From contig VXMF01000036.1 in assembly GCA_009841225.1 (NCBI GenBank), forward strand, positions 71,825 through 135,824: 64,000 nt of DNA, given 5' to 3'. This document shows, in pieces, positions 37,476 through 46,377 of this stretch. This DNA comes from Terriglobia bacterium (GTDB lineage Bacteria; Acidobacteriota; Terriglobia; Bryobacterales; UBA6623). The notes under the pieces are model-generated. The model was not told where the DNA came from, made no database searches, and was given only the letters and a program-made list of their open reading frames with translations. Both the position numbers and the translations under genes were made by a program. The stretch's first letter is position 1. Each line of letters starts with the position of its first letter.

Positions 37476-38447
37476 ATGAGCGCTCGGCCCGCCGTCTCAG
37501 TGGTGATCCCGGCCCATAACGAAGAGCCCAACCTGCTGCCCTTGGTAGACCGGCTCGTTGACACTCTTGCCGGGCTGGAACGCAGCTTTGAAGTCGTTAT
37601 TGTTGACGATGCCTCCACCGACGGCAGCGTCCGCCTGCTGCGCAACTTGTGCGCCAACGAGTCGAGGCTGAAGGCGGTCTGCCTGCGGCGCAATTCCGGC
37701 CAGACCGCTGCCTTGGCAGCCGGTTTCGAGGCCGCCTCGGGCGAGGTCGTGGTGGCTATGGACGGTGATCTACAGCATGCCCCGGAGGACATTCCTGCAC
37801 TGCTGGCCAAAGTCGATGAAGGCTACGACTTGGTCAATGGCTGGCGCGAGGACCGCAACGACGGGCTGCTGACACGACGGTTGCCGTCGCGGGTCGCGAA
37901 CTGGCTCATTCGCAAGCTGTCGGGTGTCGAGTTGCGTGACTTCGGCGGCACGTTCAAGGCATACCGCGCGGACCTGTTAGACCACCTCCGGCTCTATGGC
38001 GAGCTGCATCGCTTCGTCCCGGTATTGGCCGCGATGCACGGTGCCCGGATCACCGAGGTGCCCATCAGCATCCGGGAGCGCGCGGCAGGTCGGTCCCACT
38101 ACGGGTTGGGTCGCACGCGGCGGGTATTTTTCGATCTGCTCACGGTGGTGTTTCTCGCCCGCTACCTGACGCGGCCGATGCACTTCTTCGGCTCGCTCGG
38201 AATCGTTTGCGGCGGCGCGGGCGGGGCTGCACTGGCTTTCCTGCTGTTCAAGAAGCTGCAAGGAACGCACATCATGGTCGAGCACGGCCCGTTGCTGATC
38301 GCCGCCTCAGTTCTGGCCCTCACCGGACTGCAGCTTTTCTGCACTGGCCTGGTCGGAGAGATCCTGATGCGCACGTACTTCGAGAGCCAAGGGCGGCCGA
38401 TCTACGGTGCCAGGGAAGTCATCCAGCAGGCAGAGCGGAAAGCCTAG
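37476..38447 (+). CDS. Family 2 glycosyltransferase, polyprenyl-phosphate type
   Basis: 323 residues. The GT2 domain has SVVIPAHNEEPNLLPLVDRL, VIVDDASTDGS, LRRNSGQTAALAAGF and the metal-binding VAMDGDLQHAPEDIP. Two TM helices end the protein (about 228-255 and 268-295), as in DPM1/ArnC/GtrB-like enzymes that move a sugar to a polyprenyl phosphate carrier at the inner membrane. The start is 6 bases after the maf stop. Sugar and acceptor cannot be told from sequence. Confidence 0.92.
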   Translation: MSARPAVSVVIPAHNEEPNLLPLVDRLVDTLAGLERSFEVVIVDDASTDGSVRLLRNLCANESRLKAVCLRRNSGQTAALAAGFEAASGEVVVAMDGDLQHAPEDIPALLAKVDEGYDLVNGWREDRNDGLLTRRLPSRVANWLIRKLSGVELRDFGGTFKAYRADLLDHLRLYGELHRFVPVLAAMHGARITEVPISIRERAAGRSHYGLGRTRRVFFDLLTVVFLARYLTRPMHFFGSLGIVCGGAGGAALAFLLFKKLQGTHIMVEHGPLLIAASVLALTGLQLFCTGLVGEILMRTYFESQGRPIYGAREVIQQAERKA

Positions 38448-38603
38448 CCCAGATCCCGGCTCGATAAAGTTTGACTTGCTCTTTACAGCCAGCGCGACAC
38501 GCATTCTTGGAAGCTTCGTCTACTCAAGTACACGCGCTTCGGAACTCGGACTGAACCGGACCGGATCGGGGCGTGCCGAGACCAGAAGAGGAAGGAGAAC
38601 AGC

Positions 38604-39209
38604 ATGTCCACACAACGCATCAAGCAAGTTGCCCTCGCCGCGATCGCCGCGATGGCGATGTCCGTAAGCGCCTTCGCTCAGGACGACCAGAGCAGGCGCG
38701 GGCGTGGTGGTGGCGTAACCGAAGCTGCTACGGAAGCGTTCGGTTTCACCGAGGAGCAAATGGACAAGATTCGCGAGATTCGTCGCGAGAGACCCCCTCG
38801 CGGGCAGTCCGGAGAGGAGCGCCAGGCTTGGCGCGCCGAACAGGAGGCCAAGATCGAGGCCGTGCTGACCGACGAGCAGAAAGCAAAGATCGCGGATCTG
38901 AACGAGATGCGCGAAAAGATGCGGGACTACGCCCTCGCTGCCCGGATGGGCTTGGTCGACGCCGGGGGCCGCGGCCGCAATTCGGCGCGCGCGCGGGGTT
39001 CTCGCGGCGACAACCGCGCTCGAGCAGATCGAGGTCGGCGCGGGCCGAGCCGGGGACGAGGCGCCAACCGCGGCCGCGGCCCAGATCGCCGTCCGGGATC
39101 GAACCGTGGCGGTCGCAGGGCTCGCCGAGGCGGACGGGCCGAAAATGTCGGCCCGCAGTTCGCTCAAGCGCGGCGAGCGCGCGCAGCCAACGGCCCGTTC
39201 GCTCGCTGA
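38604..39209 (+). CDS. Secreted Arg/Gly-rich protein of unknown function
   Basis: 201 residues preceded by a strong AGGAAGGAGA ribosome binding site. The signal peptide is clear (MSTQRIKQVALAAIAAMAMS, cut near AFA-QDD). Residues about 38-110 form a charged helical region with EEQMDKIREIRRERPP and AKIEAVLTDEQKAKIADLNE, reminiscent of the periplasmic Spy/CpxP fold (LTxxQ-type repeats). The last 85 residues are dominated by Arg, Gly and Ala with RGR repeats and are probably disordered and strongly basic. An intrinsic terminator follows. Function unknown; metal or polyanion binding in the envelope is a guess. Confidence 0.75.
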   Translation: MSTQRIKQVALAAIAAMAMSVSAFAQDDQSRRGRGGGVTEAATEAFGFTEEQMDKIREIRRERPPRGQSGEERQAWRAEQEAKIEAVLTDEQKAKIADLNEMREKMRDYALAARMGLVDAGGRGRNSARARGSRGDNRARADRGRRGPSRGRGANRGRGPDRRPGSNRGGRRARRGGRAENVGPQFAQARRARAANGPFAR

Positions 39210-39244
39210 GCGCTTGATCACCATCAACCGATTCGTTCTACAGG

Positions 39245-39274
39245 GCGGCCCCTCTCAGGGGTCGCTCTTCTTCT
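39245..39274 (+). terminator. Rho-independent terminator
   Basis: Nine paired positions (GCGGCCCCT with AGGGGTCGC, one G-T wobble) around a 3-base loop at 39245-39265, followed by TCTTCTTCT. It lies 36 bases after the stop of the secreted Arg/Gly-rich protein gene. Confidence 0.75.
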
Positions 39275-39454
39275 CTCTGGCCGCCGAAGGTCCTTGGTCT
39301 GGGAGAATGCTAGCGCGGCGTCTGTCTTGACGAAATATTTACAAACCTGTGAGACGAAAGGCCTGGCGTCGTTCGTCTAATCAACCGTATGCAAACAGGA
39401 TCGAAGCATCTGGCTATCGCCTGCATCGCTATCGAACCATTCCGGAGAAACGCA

Positions 39455-39928
39455 GTGATCCGCGTTCACAGCGTGATCTTCGGCACTCTGACGCTGCTGA
39501 TCATCGCGACGGTTGCGAGCTCCCAGAACAGGCCGCGTCCAAGCCAGGCGACTCTCGCTCCGATGGATTCAGCCCAAGAGGTCGTGGCGGGATCGGAACA
39601 ACCAGAAGCTGGGCAGGAAGACGAGCAAGCGGCGGCAAGGCCGCTTGCTGTGGACCAAGGATCCGAGTCGGCCGAGGCGGATGCCTCGCGTCAGCAGCTG
39701 CGCGCTCTGCTGAACTCATCGATGCTCGCGTTGTCCCAAGTGGAGCGCGAGGACCGACAGGACAGGTTCGGACGGTCCCGGCCGCTGGGAAGCGACTGGT
39801 CCTACGGTGCTGATCGCTCGCGGCCCCCGCGCCTTGGCCGAGGGACGGGATGGGGCATGTCTAGCCGCGGGCGCCCGTTTGGGGCGGGCCGCCGAGGCCG
39901 CGGCGGTCGCGGCGGGAACCGCTTCTGA
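39455..39928 (+). CDS. Small secreted Arg/Gly-rich protein of unknown function
   Basis: 157 residues from GTG 39455, chosen because GGAGAAA sits 5 bases before it and because the protein then begins with an export signal (IFGTLTLLIIATVASSQ). An ATG at 39389 would add 22 residues that spoil the signal. The middle is acidic (Gln/Glu/Ala-rich, about 40-80), then an ASRQQLRALLNSSMLALSQV helix, and the C-terminus is rich in Arg, Gly, Ser and aromatic residues ending GRRGRGGRGGNRF. It shares the secreted acidic-then-RG-rich layout with the gene at 38604, though no clear homology is visible. Confidence 0.65.
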   Translation: MIRVHSVIFGTLTLLIIATVASSQNRPRPSQATLAPMDSAQEVVAGSEQPEAGQEDEQAAARPLAVDQGSESAEADASRQQLRALLNSSMLALSQVEREDRQDRFGRSRPLGSDWSYGADRSRPPRLGRGTGWGMSSRGRPFGAGRRGRGGRGGNRF

Positions 39929-39996
39929 GTGCGAACGATGTCCGGGTTTCCCTTGCTGCGGGGAGCCCAAGCGACTCAACCTCCATCAATGCAGCA

Positions 39997-40022
39997 GCGG
40001 GCGGCCCGTCCGGGTCGCCCGC
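39997..40022. terminator. Hairpin between convergent genes
   Basis: Eleven pairs (GCGGGCGGCCC with GGGTCGCCCGC, one G-T wobble) close a 4-base loop between the Arg/Gly-rich gene and the convergent AroE-like gene. No T-tract follows on either strand, so it may act as a weak bidirectional terminator or only stabilise transcript ends. Confidence 0.45.
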
Positions 40023-40039
40023 CCCGTATCTAGTCCAAG

Positions 40040-40900
40040 TCAGTCCACGCCGAGAGCGTTCCTCAGCGCGGATTTCATGGCAGCTTCATCCGGTGACTGG
40101 CCTGTCCACATCTCGAAAGCGATTACGCCTTGGTAGACCAACATCGACAGCCCATCCAAAGTGGGCAGGCCGCGCTCGCGGGCCGCGGCCAGCAGCCTAG
40201 TTTCGGGAGGGTTGAAGACCGCGTCGGCCACCAGCATTCCGGCGGGGGCCGACGATAGGTCGACGTCCGGCGCGGCATTGACGTCGGGGTAGAGGCCGAT
40301 CGAGGTCGCATTCACGAGCAAGTCGCAGTCGGCCGGCACAGCAAAGGTGCCGGACCACTGCTGAAAACGGACCGGGCCGCCCGTGGCCGTCTGGAGGTCG
40401 CCGACCATGGTGCTGCCGCGCCCTCGGGAACGGTTGACGACGAGCAAGTCGCTGACGCCGGCCAACACCAGTTCGGTCCCTATGGCACGCGCCGCCCCAC
40501 CCGCGCCGAGCAGTACGACCCGCTTGCCGGACGGGTCCATGCCCGCATCGTTGCGAATCCCGCGCAAGAATCCCTTCCCGTCGGTGTTCTCGCCGATCTT
40601 CTTAGAGCCTTCGACGCGCACCGTGTTGACAGCGCCGATCGCGCGCGCCTCCGGCGCCAGTTCGTCAAGATACTCGATGACCGCTACCTTGTGCGGAATC
40701 GTCAGGTTGATGCCGCGCATGCCCAGCGCGTCGATCGCATCCATCGCGGCGCCGAGTTTGTCGGGCGGCACCTCGAAGTTCAGGTAGCGCCAGTTCAGGC
40801 CGGCAGCGGCAAAGCCCGCCTCTTGCATGACTCCGGTCGGGTTTTCTGCTACGGGCTGGCCGAACACGCCGACGACATCGGCTTGGTAGTTGGCGGGCAT
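40040..40900 (-). CDS. aroE: Shikimate dehydrogenase-like protein
   Basis: 286 residues. The fold is AroE-like: substrate domain with GINLTIPHKVAVIEYLDELA (catalytic Lys in PHK), GAVNTVRVEG, GENTDGKGFLRGI (catalytic Asp in NTD), then an NADP domain VVLLGAGGAARAIGTELV and VNRSRGRG, and DLLVNATSIGL. The shikimate-binding HSxSP motif near the start is replaced by ENPTG, so the first Ser is Asn and the second Thr. The family includes paralogues acting on quinate or related acids. It may be the housekeeping enzyme with a variant pocket or such a paralogue, so the symbol is tentative. Confidence 0.8.
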   Translation of the reverse strand: MPANYQADVVGVFGQPVAENPTGVMQEAGFAAAGLNWRYLNFEVPPDKLGAAMDAIDALGMRGINLTIPHKVAVIEYLDELAPEARAIGAVNTVRVEGSKKIGENTDGKGFLRGIRNDAGMDPSGKRVVLLGAGGAARAIGTELVLAGVSDLLVVNRSRGRGSTMVGDLQTATGGPVRFQQWSGTFAVPADCDLLVNATSIGLYPDVNAAPDVDLSSAPAGMLVADAVFNPPETRLLAAARERGLPTLDGLSMLVYQGVIAFEMWTGQSPDEAAMKSALRNALGVD

Positions 40901-40931
40901 TGAGCCCAGTGTATCGCCAATTCCAGAGTGC

Positions 40932-42368
40932 CTAGACGATCTCCTCGACGACGTTGCCGTGAACCAATGTCAGGCGCTCGTCGCGCCCCAGATGTGGGTA
41001 GGTCAGCTTGTACTGATCCAAGCCGAGCTGGTGCAGGATCGTCGTATGGATGTCTCGGAAGTGATACGGCTTCTCCACCGCGCGAAGGCCGATCGCGTCT
41101 GTCGCCCCTACGACCTGACCTCCGCGGATGCCGCCGCCGGCCATCCACATGGTGAAGCCTAGGTTGTGGTGGTCGCGCCCGGCGCTGCCGTCTTGGCGCG
41201 TCTCGGCCTCGGGTGAGCGCCCGAACTCGCCGCCCCACAGCACCAGCGTTTCGTCCAGCATCCCGCGCTGCTTGAGATCCTTCAGCAGCCCCGCGACCGG
41301 TTGATCGGTCTGGGCCGCCATGCGCAGGTGGTTCTCCTCGATGTCGTTGTGCGCGTCCCACTGCAGCCTGCCCGGGCCGCCGCCAGAGACGACCGTCACG
41401 AACCGCACGCCGCGCTCGACTAGTCGGCGCGCTAGCAGGCAGCGGCGTCCGTAATCGTGCGTGGGCTCCTTGCCCACGCCGTACATATCCAAGGTGCCCG
41501 CGGCCTCGCTGGACAGGTCGAAGACCTCGGGGGCTTCTGTCTGCATCTTGAAGGCTAGGTCGTAGGTTCGGATGCGAGCCTCGAACTCATCATCGAGCGG
41601 ATCCGGCGATGCCCGGTTGAGGGCCTGTATCAGATCCACGGTCTTGCGCCGCTCGTCCCGGCGGACCCCAGCTGGCAAGTCTAGGTTGAGCACCGGCCGG
41701 TCGCCCGGCCGGAAGGTTGTGGGTTGGTACACGGCGGGCAGGAACCCGTTCATGTACATTGGCTGCCCCGCTTCCAGCGCGCCGTCCGGATCCGGCATGA
41801 CCACGTATGCTGGCAGCGATTCGGCCTCCGCCCCGAGGCCGTAAACAACCCATGATCCCATCGACGGAAAGCCTGGCACGATACGCCCCGTCATCAGTTC
41901 GTATTGCGCGGCCGAATGCACGACCATATCGCCATGGCATGAGCGCAGGACTGCGATGTCGTCAATGCAGCCGGCAGTGTGGGGCAGTAGGTCCGACACC
42001 GGGATGCCCGCCTTGCCATAGCGCTTGAACGTACGCTTGGTTCCCAGCAGCTTGGCGTCCGGCTTGACGAACTGGTACTTTGCTTCGCCGAACTCGGCCG
42101 GTCGCGGCTGGCCGTGGAGTTCGTTGAGCAAAGGCTTGGGGTCGAAGGTCTCGATGTGGCTCGGCCCCCCGGCCATGAAGAGGAAGATGACCGACTTGGC
42201 CTTGGGGTTCGCTACGTGCGGCGGCTTCGGCGCTAGCGGGTTCTGCGGCGCAGCCGCCCGCAGGGCTTGGCTGCCCGCCATTGCTTGCAAGGCCAGGTAG
42301 CCCATGCCGCAACACGAGTCGCGCAGCAACTCGCGTCGTGTCCGAGTCCATTGGGCATGCTTCGCCAT
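40932..42368 (-). CDS. DUF1501 domain protein, Tat-exported
   Basis: 478 residues from ATG 42368; longer starts up to 42476 run into the promoter area of the helicase gene. The N-terminus has a twin-arginine signal (RTRRELLRDSCCGMGYLALQ). DUF1501 motifs are clear: AKSVIFLFMAGGPSHIETFDPK (written in part), VLRSCHGDMVVHSAAQYELMTG, and LWGGEFGRSPEAE, with DHHNLGFTMWMAGGGIRGGQ near the end. The family is related to sulfatases/alkaline phosphatases and is common in Planctomycetes and Acidobacteria, often with DUF1553/DUF1549 proteins, which are missing here. Substrate unknown. Confidence 0.9.
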   Translation of the reverse strand: MAKHAQWTRTRRELLRDSCCGMGYLALQAMAGSQALRAAAPQNPLAPKPPHVANPKAKSVIFLFMAGGPSHIETFDPKPLLNELHGQPRPAEFGEAKYQFVKPDAKLLGTKRTFKRYGKAGIPVSDLLPHTAGCIDDIAVLRSCHGDMVVHSAAQYELMTGRIVPGFPSMGSWVVYGLGAEAESLPAYVVMPDPDGALEAGQPMYMNGFLPAVYQPTTFRPGDRPVLNLDLPAGVRRDERRKTVDLIQALNRASPDPLDDEFEARIRTYDLAFKMQTEAPEVFDLSSEAAGTLDMYGVGKEPTHDYGRRCLLARRLVERGVRFVTVVSGGGPGRLQWDAHNDIEENHLRMAAQTDQPVAGLLKDLKQRGMLDETLVLWGGEFGRSPEAETRQDGSAGRDHHNLGFTMWMAGGGIRGGQVVGATDAIGLRAVEKPYHFRDIHTTILHQLGLDQYKLTYPHLGRDERLTLVHGNVVEEIV

Positions 42369-42448
42369 TAAGCCGGTCCAGACACATTGTACGACCGAGC
42401 GGGCAGGATTAGCGGAGCCGGCCTGGAAGTTAACATGAAGGGACCCGT

Positions 42449-44848
42449 ATGTCGCTGCTTGCCTCTCTGAACCCACAGCAGCGCGAGGCCGTAGAGCACA
42501 CCGAGGGGCCGCTGCTAGTGTTGGCGGGGGCGGGCAGCGGCAAGACCCGGGTCATCGTCACCCGCGCTGCCTACCTGATCGCCGAAAAGGGAGTCAGGCC
42601 GAGTTCGATTCTCGCCGTCACCTTCACCAACAAGGCTGCCGGGGAAATGCGCGAGCGGGTCGGGCGCCTGCTAGAAGAGAGCGGCATTGCGGACAGTGGG
42701 CTCCCAACGGTGTCCACCTTCCATGCGTTCTGCGCTCGGCTGCTTCGCCAGCACGGAGAGCCCCTTGCGGAATACCGGCGCGGTTTCACTTCGAAGTTCT
42801 TGATCTGCGATGCCGACGACCAGCTTTCTGTCGTAAAGGATGTCATGAAGAAGCTTGGCGTAGAGCCAGACTTCATCAAGCCGCGCGAAGCACTCTCCGC
42901 CATCAGCCGAGCCAAGAATGGCAAGTTCTCCAGGATTGGCAAGGCCAACGAGAACGACCCGAAAACGGATGAATTGAATCGGATTTTCAAGGAGTACGAA
43001 AGCGCCCTCCTTGCGTCCAACGCGCTGGACTTTGATGACCTGCTGCTGGAAGCGGTCCGCCTGCTGGAGCGCAGTGAGTCTGTCCGTAACACGATTCGCG
43101 GACGCTACTGCTACTTGATGGTGGACGAGTACCAAGACACGAATCGGCCGCAGTACGACCTTATGCTGCTGCTGGCCGGACCGAACTGCAACGTGTGCGT
43201 GGTAGGGGACGAAGACCAATCGATCTATTCTTGGCGTGGCGCCGACATCGGCAACATCTTGGGTTTCGAGAGGGACTTTCCAAGCACTAGGGTGATCCGC
43301 TTGGAGCAAAACTACCGCTCTACGCGGCCCATCTTGGACGCGGCCGGGGCTGTGGTCGCGCACAACAAGCAGAGGAAGGGCAAGCACCTCTGGACCGACC
43401 GCCGCGACGGAGATCCGATTTTGCTGTATCGCGCCACGAGCGCCGCCGCCGAGGCCCGCTATGTGGCGGGCTCGGTGCGGGAGATGTTGGACGCCGATTC
43501 CGGGATGCAGGTTGGGGTGCTGTATCGCACCAACGCTCAGTCGCGATTGATCGAGGATGCGTTGCGGAGGGAGGGCGTGGACTATGTCCTAGTGGGAAGC
43601 GTGGCCTTCTATCAGCGCAAGGAAGTCAAGGATGTACTCGCCTACGTCAGGGTCGCGTCCTCGCCCGACGACTCGGTCAGTCTGGCGCGGATCATCAATA
43701 CGCCGGCGCGCGGTATTGGCAAGAGCACATTGGGTTTGCTGGCCAACTATGCGGACGAGCGCAGCCTGACGCTGTGGCAGGCGATGGAAAAAACGGTTGA
43801 TGGCGGCAAGCTGCCGAAGCGCGCCACGGCGGCGCTGAAGCGATTTCAGGCACTGGTCGTCGACCTGCGCAAAGGGGCCGCAAGCATGGATATTGCGGCC
43901 CTTGTGGATGCGGTGTTGGATCGCAGTGGCTATCGCGCCATGCTGGATTCTGATTCTTCCGCCGAGGCGGAGAGCCGCCGGGAGAACGTGGATGAGTTGG
44001 TCGTCGCCGCGCAAGAGGCAGCCGAGCGCGGCGAGACGGCGCAGGACTTCCTCGACCATGCATCGCTGGTGGCGGACACCGACGATATCGAGAGTTCCGC
44101 GCGCGTCCTGCTCATGACGCTGCATAGCTCGAAGGGCTTGGAGTTTCCGGCCGTGTTCTTGGTGGGCATGGAAGAGCAGCTGCTGCCGCATGCCCGCAGT
44201 CTCGGGACGACGGACAAAGACGCGCTCGAGGAAGAGCGGCGGCTATGTTATGTCGGGATGACCCGAGCTCAACAGCGGCTCGTCTTGAGCTCTGCCGAGT
44301 ACCGCGGGCGATACGGTGCCGGGCCTGAAGATTTCATGCAGCCCTCGCGATTCCTGAGCGAAATTCCAACCGAACTCATCCGCGATGTGTCGCCAGGTTG
44401 GATTGGGCTTGATCGATCTCGGGTCTACCAAAGAACCGATGACGCTATTGAGCCGCGGCCGGTTCCAAATCCGCGTTCAGACCGATCCAAGCTTGAGGAT
44501 GCCGGGATCGAGACGCACGATTCAGTCGAGGCGATCGGGAGTTTCTTCAAGCGCCGTGCGGCTGCGAGCAACGTCGACGGCCCTCCAGACGGCCGCGGCT
44601 CTGCCTCATCCTCCCAGACTGTTCCAGCGCCTCGTGGCGGCTTCGCGCAGGGTCGCAGAAAGGCCCCCAAATCGGCGCCCGAGGCGGGGCAGTTTGCGCG
44701 CGGTGCGAAGGTGCGGCATCGGAGGTTCGGCGTTGGCGTCGTGCAGCAGTGCCAGGGTCAAGGCGAAAGGGCGAAGCTCTCGGTGTACTTTCGTCAGCAC
44801 GGCCTGAAGACCCTCATAGCCGGGCCCGCTAAGTTGCAGGCGCTGTAA
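42449..44848 (+). CDS. ATP-dependent DNA helicase UvrD/PcrA
   Basis: 799 residues. Superfamily 1A helicase with all motifs: LNPQQREAVEHTEGPLLVLA (Q motif), AGAGSGKT (Walker A, about 27-34), VTFTNKAAGEMRERV, VDEYQDTNRPQYDLM (motif II), VVGDEDQSIYSWRGAD (III), RLEQNYRSTRPIL (IV), LLMTLHSSKGLEFPAVFLVG (V) and YVGMTRAQQRL (VI). The C-terminus carries a PcrA-type Tudor-like domain (AKVRHRRFGVGVVQQCQG). It acts in nucleotide excision and mismatch repair and in removing RecA filaments. It is divergent from the DUF1501 gene with 80 bases between. Confidence 0.95.
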   Translation: MSLLASLNPQQREAVEHTEGPLLVLAGAGSGKTRVIVTRAAYLIAEKGVRPSSILAVTFTNKAAGEMRERVGRLLEESGIADSGLPTVSTFHAFCARLLRQHGEPLAEYRRGFTSKFLICDADDQLSVVKDVMKKLGVEPDFIKPREALSAISRAKNGKFSRIGKANENDPKTDELNRIFKEYESALLASNALDFDDLLLEAVRLLERSESVRNTIRGRYCYLMVDEYQDTNRPQYDLMLLLAGPNCNVCVVGDEDQSIYSWRGADIGNILGFERDFPSTRVIRLEQNYRSTRPILDAAGAVVAHNKQRKGKHLWTDRRDGDPILLYRATSAAAEARYVAGSVREMLDADSGMQVGVLYRTNAQSRLIEDALRREGVDYVLVGSVAFYQRKEVKDVLAYVRVASSPDDSVSLARIINTPARGIGKSTLGLLANYADERSLTLWQAMEKTVDGGKLPKRATAALKRFQALVVDLRKGAASMDIAALVDAVLDRSGYRAMLDSDSSAEAESRRENVDELVVAAQEAAERGETAQDFLDHASLVADTDDIESSARVLLMTLHSSKGLEFPAVFLVGMEEQLLPHARSLGTTDKDALEEERRLCYVGMTRAQQRLVLSSAEYRGRYGAGPEDFMQPSRFLSEIPTELIRDVSPGWIGLDRSRVYQRTDDAIEPRPVPNPRSDRSKLEDAGIETHDSVEAIGSFFKRRAAASNVDGPPDGRGSASSSQTVPAPRGGFAQGRRKAPKSAPEAGQFARGAKVRHRRFGVGVVQQCQGQGERAKLSVYFRQHGLKTLIAGPAKLQAL

Positions 44849-44868
44849 GGCGCGCTCGCCCGCCCGGT

Positions 44869-45288
44869 TCAGTCGCGATCAGCAAGCCAATTGCGAATCG
44901 CCGCTGCGATTTCTTCGCGCACCCGTCGAAACACGGCCCGGCGCTCTTCATCGCTCCCCGTCGCCTCGGCGGGATCGTCGAAGCTCCAGTGGGCCTTGTC
45001 GGTCCGCTCGGGAAACGTGGGGCAGTTGGCCGCTGCCCGGTCGCAGACGGTAATCACGGTGTCTATGCCGGTCCCCAGGTATGCGTCAACGTGATCGGAC
45101 CGATTGCCCGAGATATCGACGCCAATCTCCCGCATTGCCGCGATAGCGCCCGGATTGACGCCATGCGGCGCAGTGCCGGCCGAATGCACTTCGTAGAGGT
45201 CGCCTGCGAGAGACCGAAGCAGGCCTTCGGCCATCTGGCTCCGGCATGAATTGCCGGTACACAGGAACAAGACCTTCGGCTTGGGCAT
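44869..45288 (-). CDS. arsC: Thioredoxin-coupled arsenate reductase / low-molecular-weight phosphatase family
   Basis: 139 residues. The P-loop CTGNSCRSQMAEG (CX5R) lies near the N-terminus. The CDRAAANCP segment puts two Cys seven residues apart, like the Cys82/Cys89 relay of the thioredoxin-dependent arsenate reductase. WSFDDPAEA supplies the catalytic DP. It would reduce arsenate to arsenite in the cytoplasm. No arsR, arsB or acr3 gene is adjacent, so use in resistance depends on genes elsewhere. It is the last gene downstream of the Tol-Pal cluster, 28 bases after cpoB. Confidence 0.92.
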   Translation of the reverse strand: MPKPKVLFLCTGNSCRSQMAEGLLRSLAGDLYEVHSAGTAPHGVNPGAIAAMREIGVDISGNRSDHVDAYLGTGIDTVITVCDRAAANCPTFPERTDKAHWSFDDPAEATGSDEERRAVFRRVREEIAAAIRNWLADRD

Positions 45289-45316
45289 CGTGGTTCCAGC
45301 CGGAAGGTTTCCGCCG

Positions 45317-46177
45317 CTAGTTCGCAGGCGAGGGCTTGGCGTTGATCAGTGCGTTCAGTTCGCCTCGGGCATGCTGTGCGACGCTCTTGTCAGGAAAGCG
45401 CTTGATGACATCATCGAAGACCTTCTGCGCCGCATCCCGGTCACGCATCCTCAAGAAGGCCATGCCTTGCTTATACAGAGCGTCAGGCGCGAGCGGGCTG
45501 AGGGGGTAGCTGCGGAAAACTTTCTCGAACTGGCGGGCAGCTTCCTCGTAATCGGCGGCGGAATAGTACGTCTCGGCCAGGTAATACTGCGCCTCGCCTG
45601 CCTTGGCATGCGAGGGGTACAGCGCTAGATAGTCCATGAACTGCCCGCGGGCTGTGTCGATGTTGCCGCGCATGTAGTCGTCCATGCCGCCCTCGAAGAT
45701 TGCCTCGCTGGTGTTTATGTCGGACTCGCTTCCGCCCTCCCCATCCTCGCCGAGCATGGGCGGCGGCAGTTGGGACAGGTGGGTCTTGATGTCCTTCACG
45801 TCCAACGTGATGCGCTCTACAGCCAGATTCATCTCCTCGACCATGCCGCGAAGGTCGGAGAACTGGCTGGTAAGGGAGTCCACCTTGGCGCCCGTGGTGC
45901 GGATCGGCTCCGTCAGCTCGCTGTCCAGCTCGGAGATCTTGCGCTCCAGAACAGCGTTGGCAGTGTTGAGCGTGTCCTGCTTTTCCAAGCCTTGGCGCAG
46001 CAAGGCCTCCAGCGCTGCCATGCGCTCAGAAGTGGCTTGGTCCCGCTGCCGCAGTGTCTCTTGGAGGAGCACGATGTCCCGCTGCAGCTGCTGGAGTTCC
46101 TTCCTCTGGGCAGCCGCGCCCGGAGCGAGCAGCGTGCCACAAACGAGAATGGCTGGAACCATCGATTTCAACGACAT
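45317..46177 (-). CDS. cpoB: Tol-Pal system protein YbgF/CpoB
   Basis: 286 residues from ATG 46177, which gives signal peptide MSLKSMVPAILVCGTLLAPG; longer starts up to 46309 do not. A long coiled coil (about 25-125: LQQLQRDIVLLQETLRQRDQ) for trimerisation is followed by a Gly/Ser/Asp linker and TPR repeats (about 150-270: FEGGMDDYMRGNIDTARGQF, AQYYLAETYYSAADYEEAAR, SPLAPDALYKQGMAFLRM). CpoB links peptidoglycan synthesis with outer-membrane constriction. It is the last gene of the Tol-Pal cluster; 200 bases separate it from pal. Confidence 0.92.
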   Translation of the reverse strand: MSLKSMVPAILVCGTLLAPGAAAQRKELQQLQRDIVLLQETLRQRDQATSERMAALEALLRQGLEKQDTLNTANAVLERKISELDSELTEPIRTTGAKVDSLTSQFSDLRGMVEEMNLAVERITLDVKDIKTHLSQLPPPMLGEDGEGGSESDINTSEAIFEGGMDDYMRGNIDTARGQFMDYLALYPSHAKAGEAQYYLAETYYSAADYEEAARQFEKVFRSYPLSPLAPDALYKQGMAFLRMRDRDAAQKVFDDVIKRFPDKSVAQHARGELNALINAKPSPAN

Positions 46178-46377
46178 GGGATACCTCGATCCGCAGGCGT
46201 GCCTGCAGGCGCCTCGCGCCGCTGGAAGAAAGAAAGACGCCCGGAGCCCTGCTGGCGTTCCGTGGCGGGACGCATCACTATTGCTCACTCTAACCCTTGA
46301 GCGCGGCAACCCGCTGGGATACTCCCGACAGGTCGCCGCGCAAGGAGGAGGCGTGCATCCGTATGCGTCGAGCGGCC

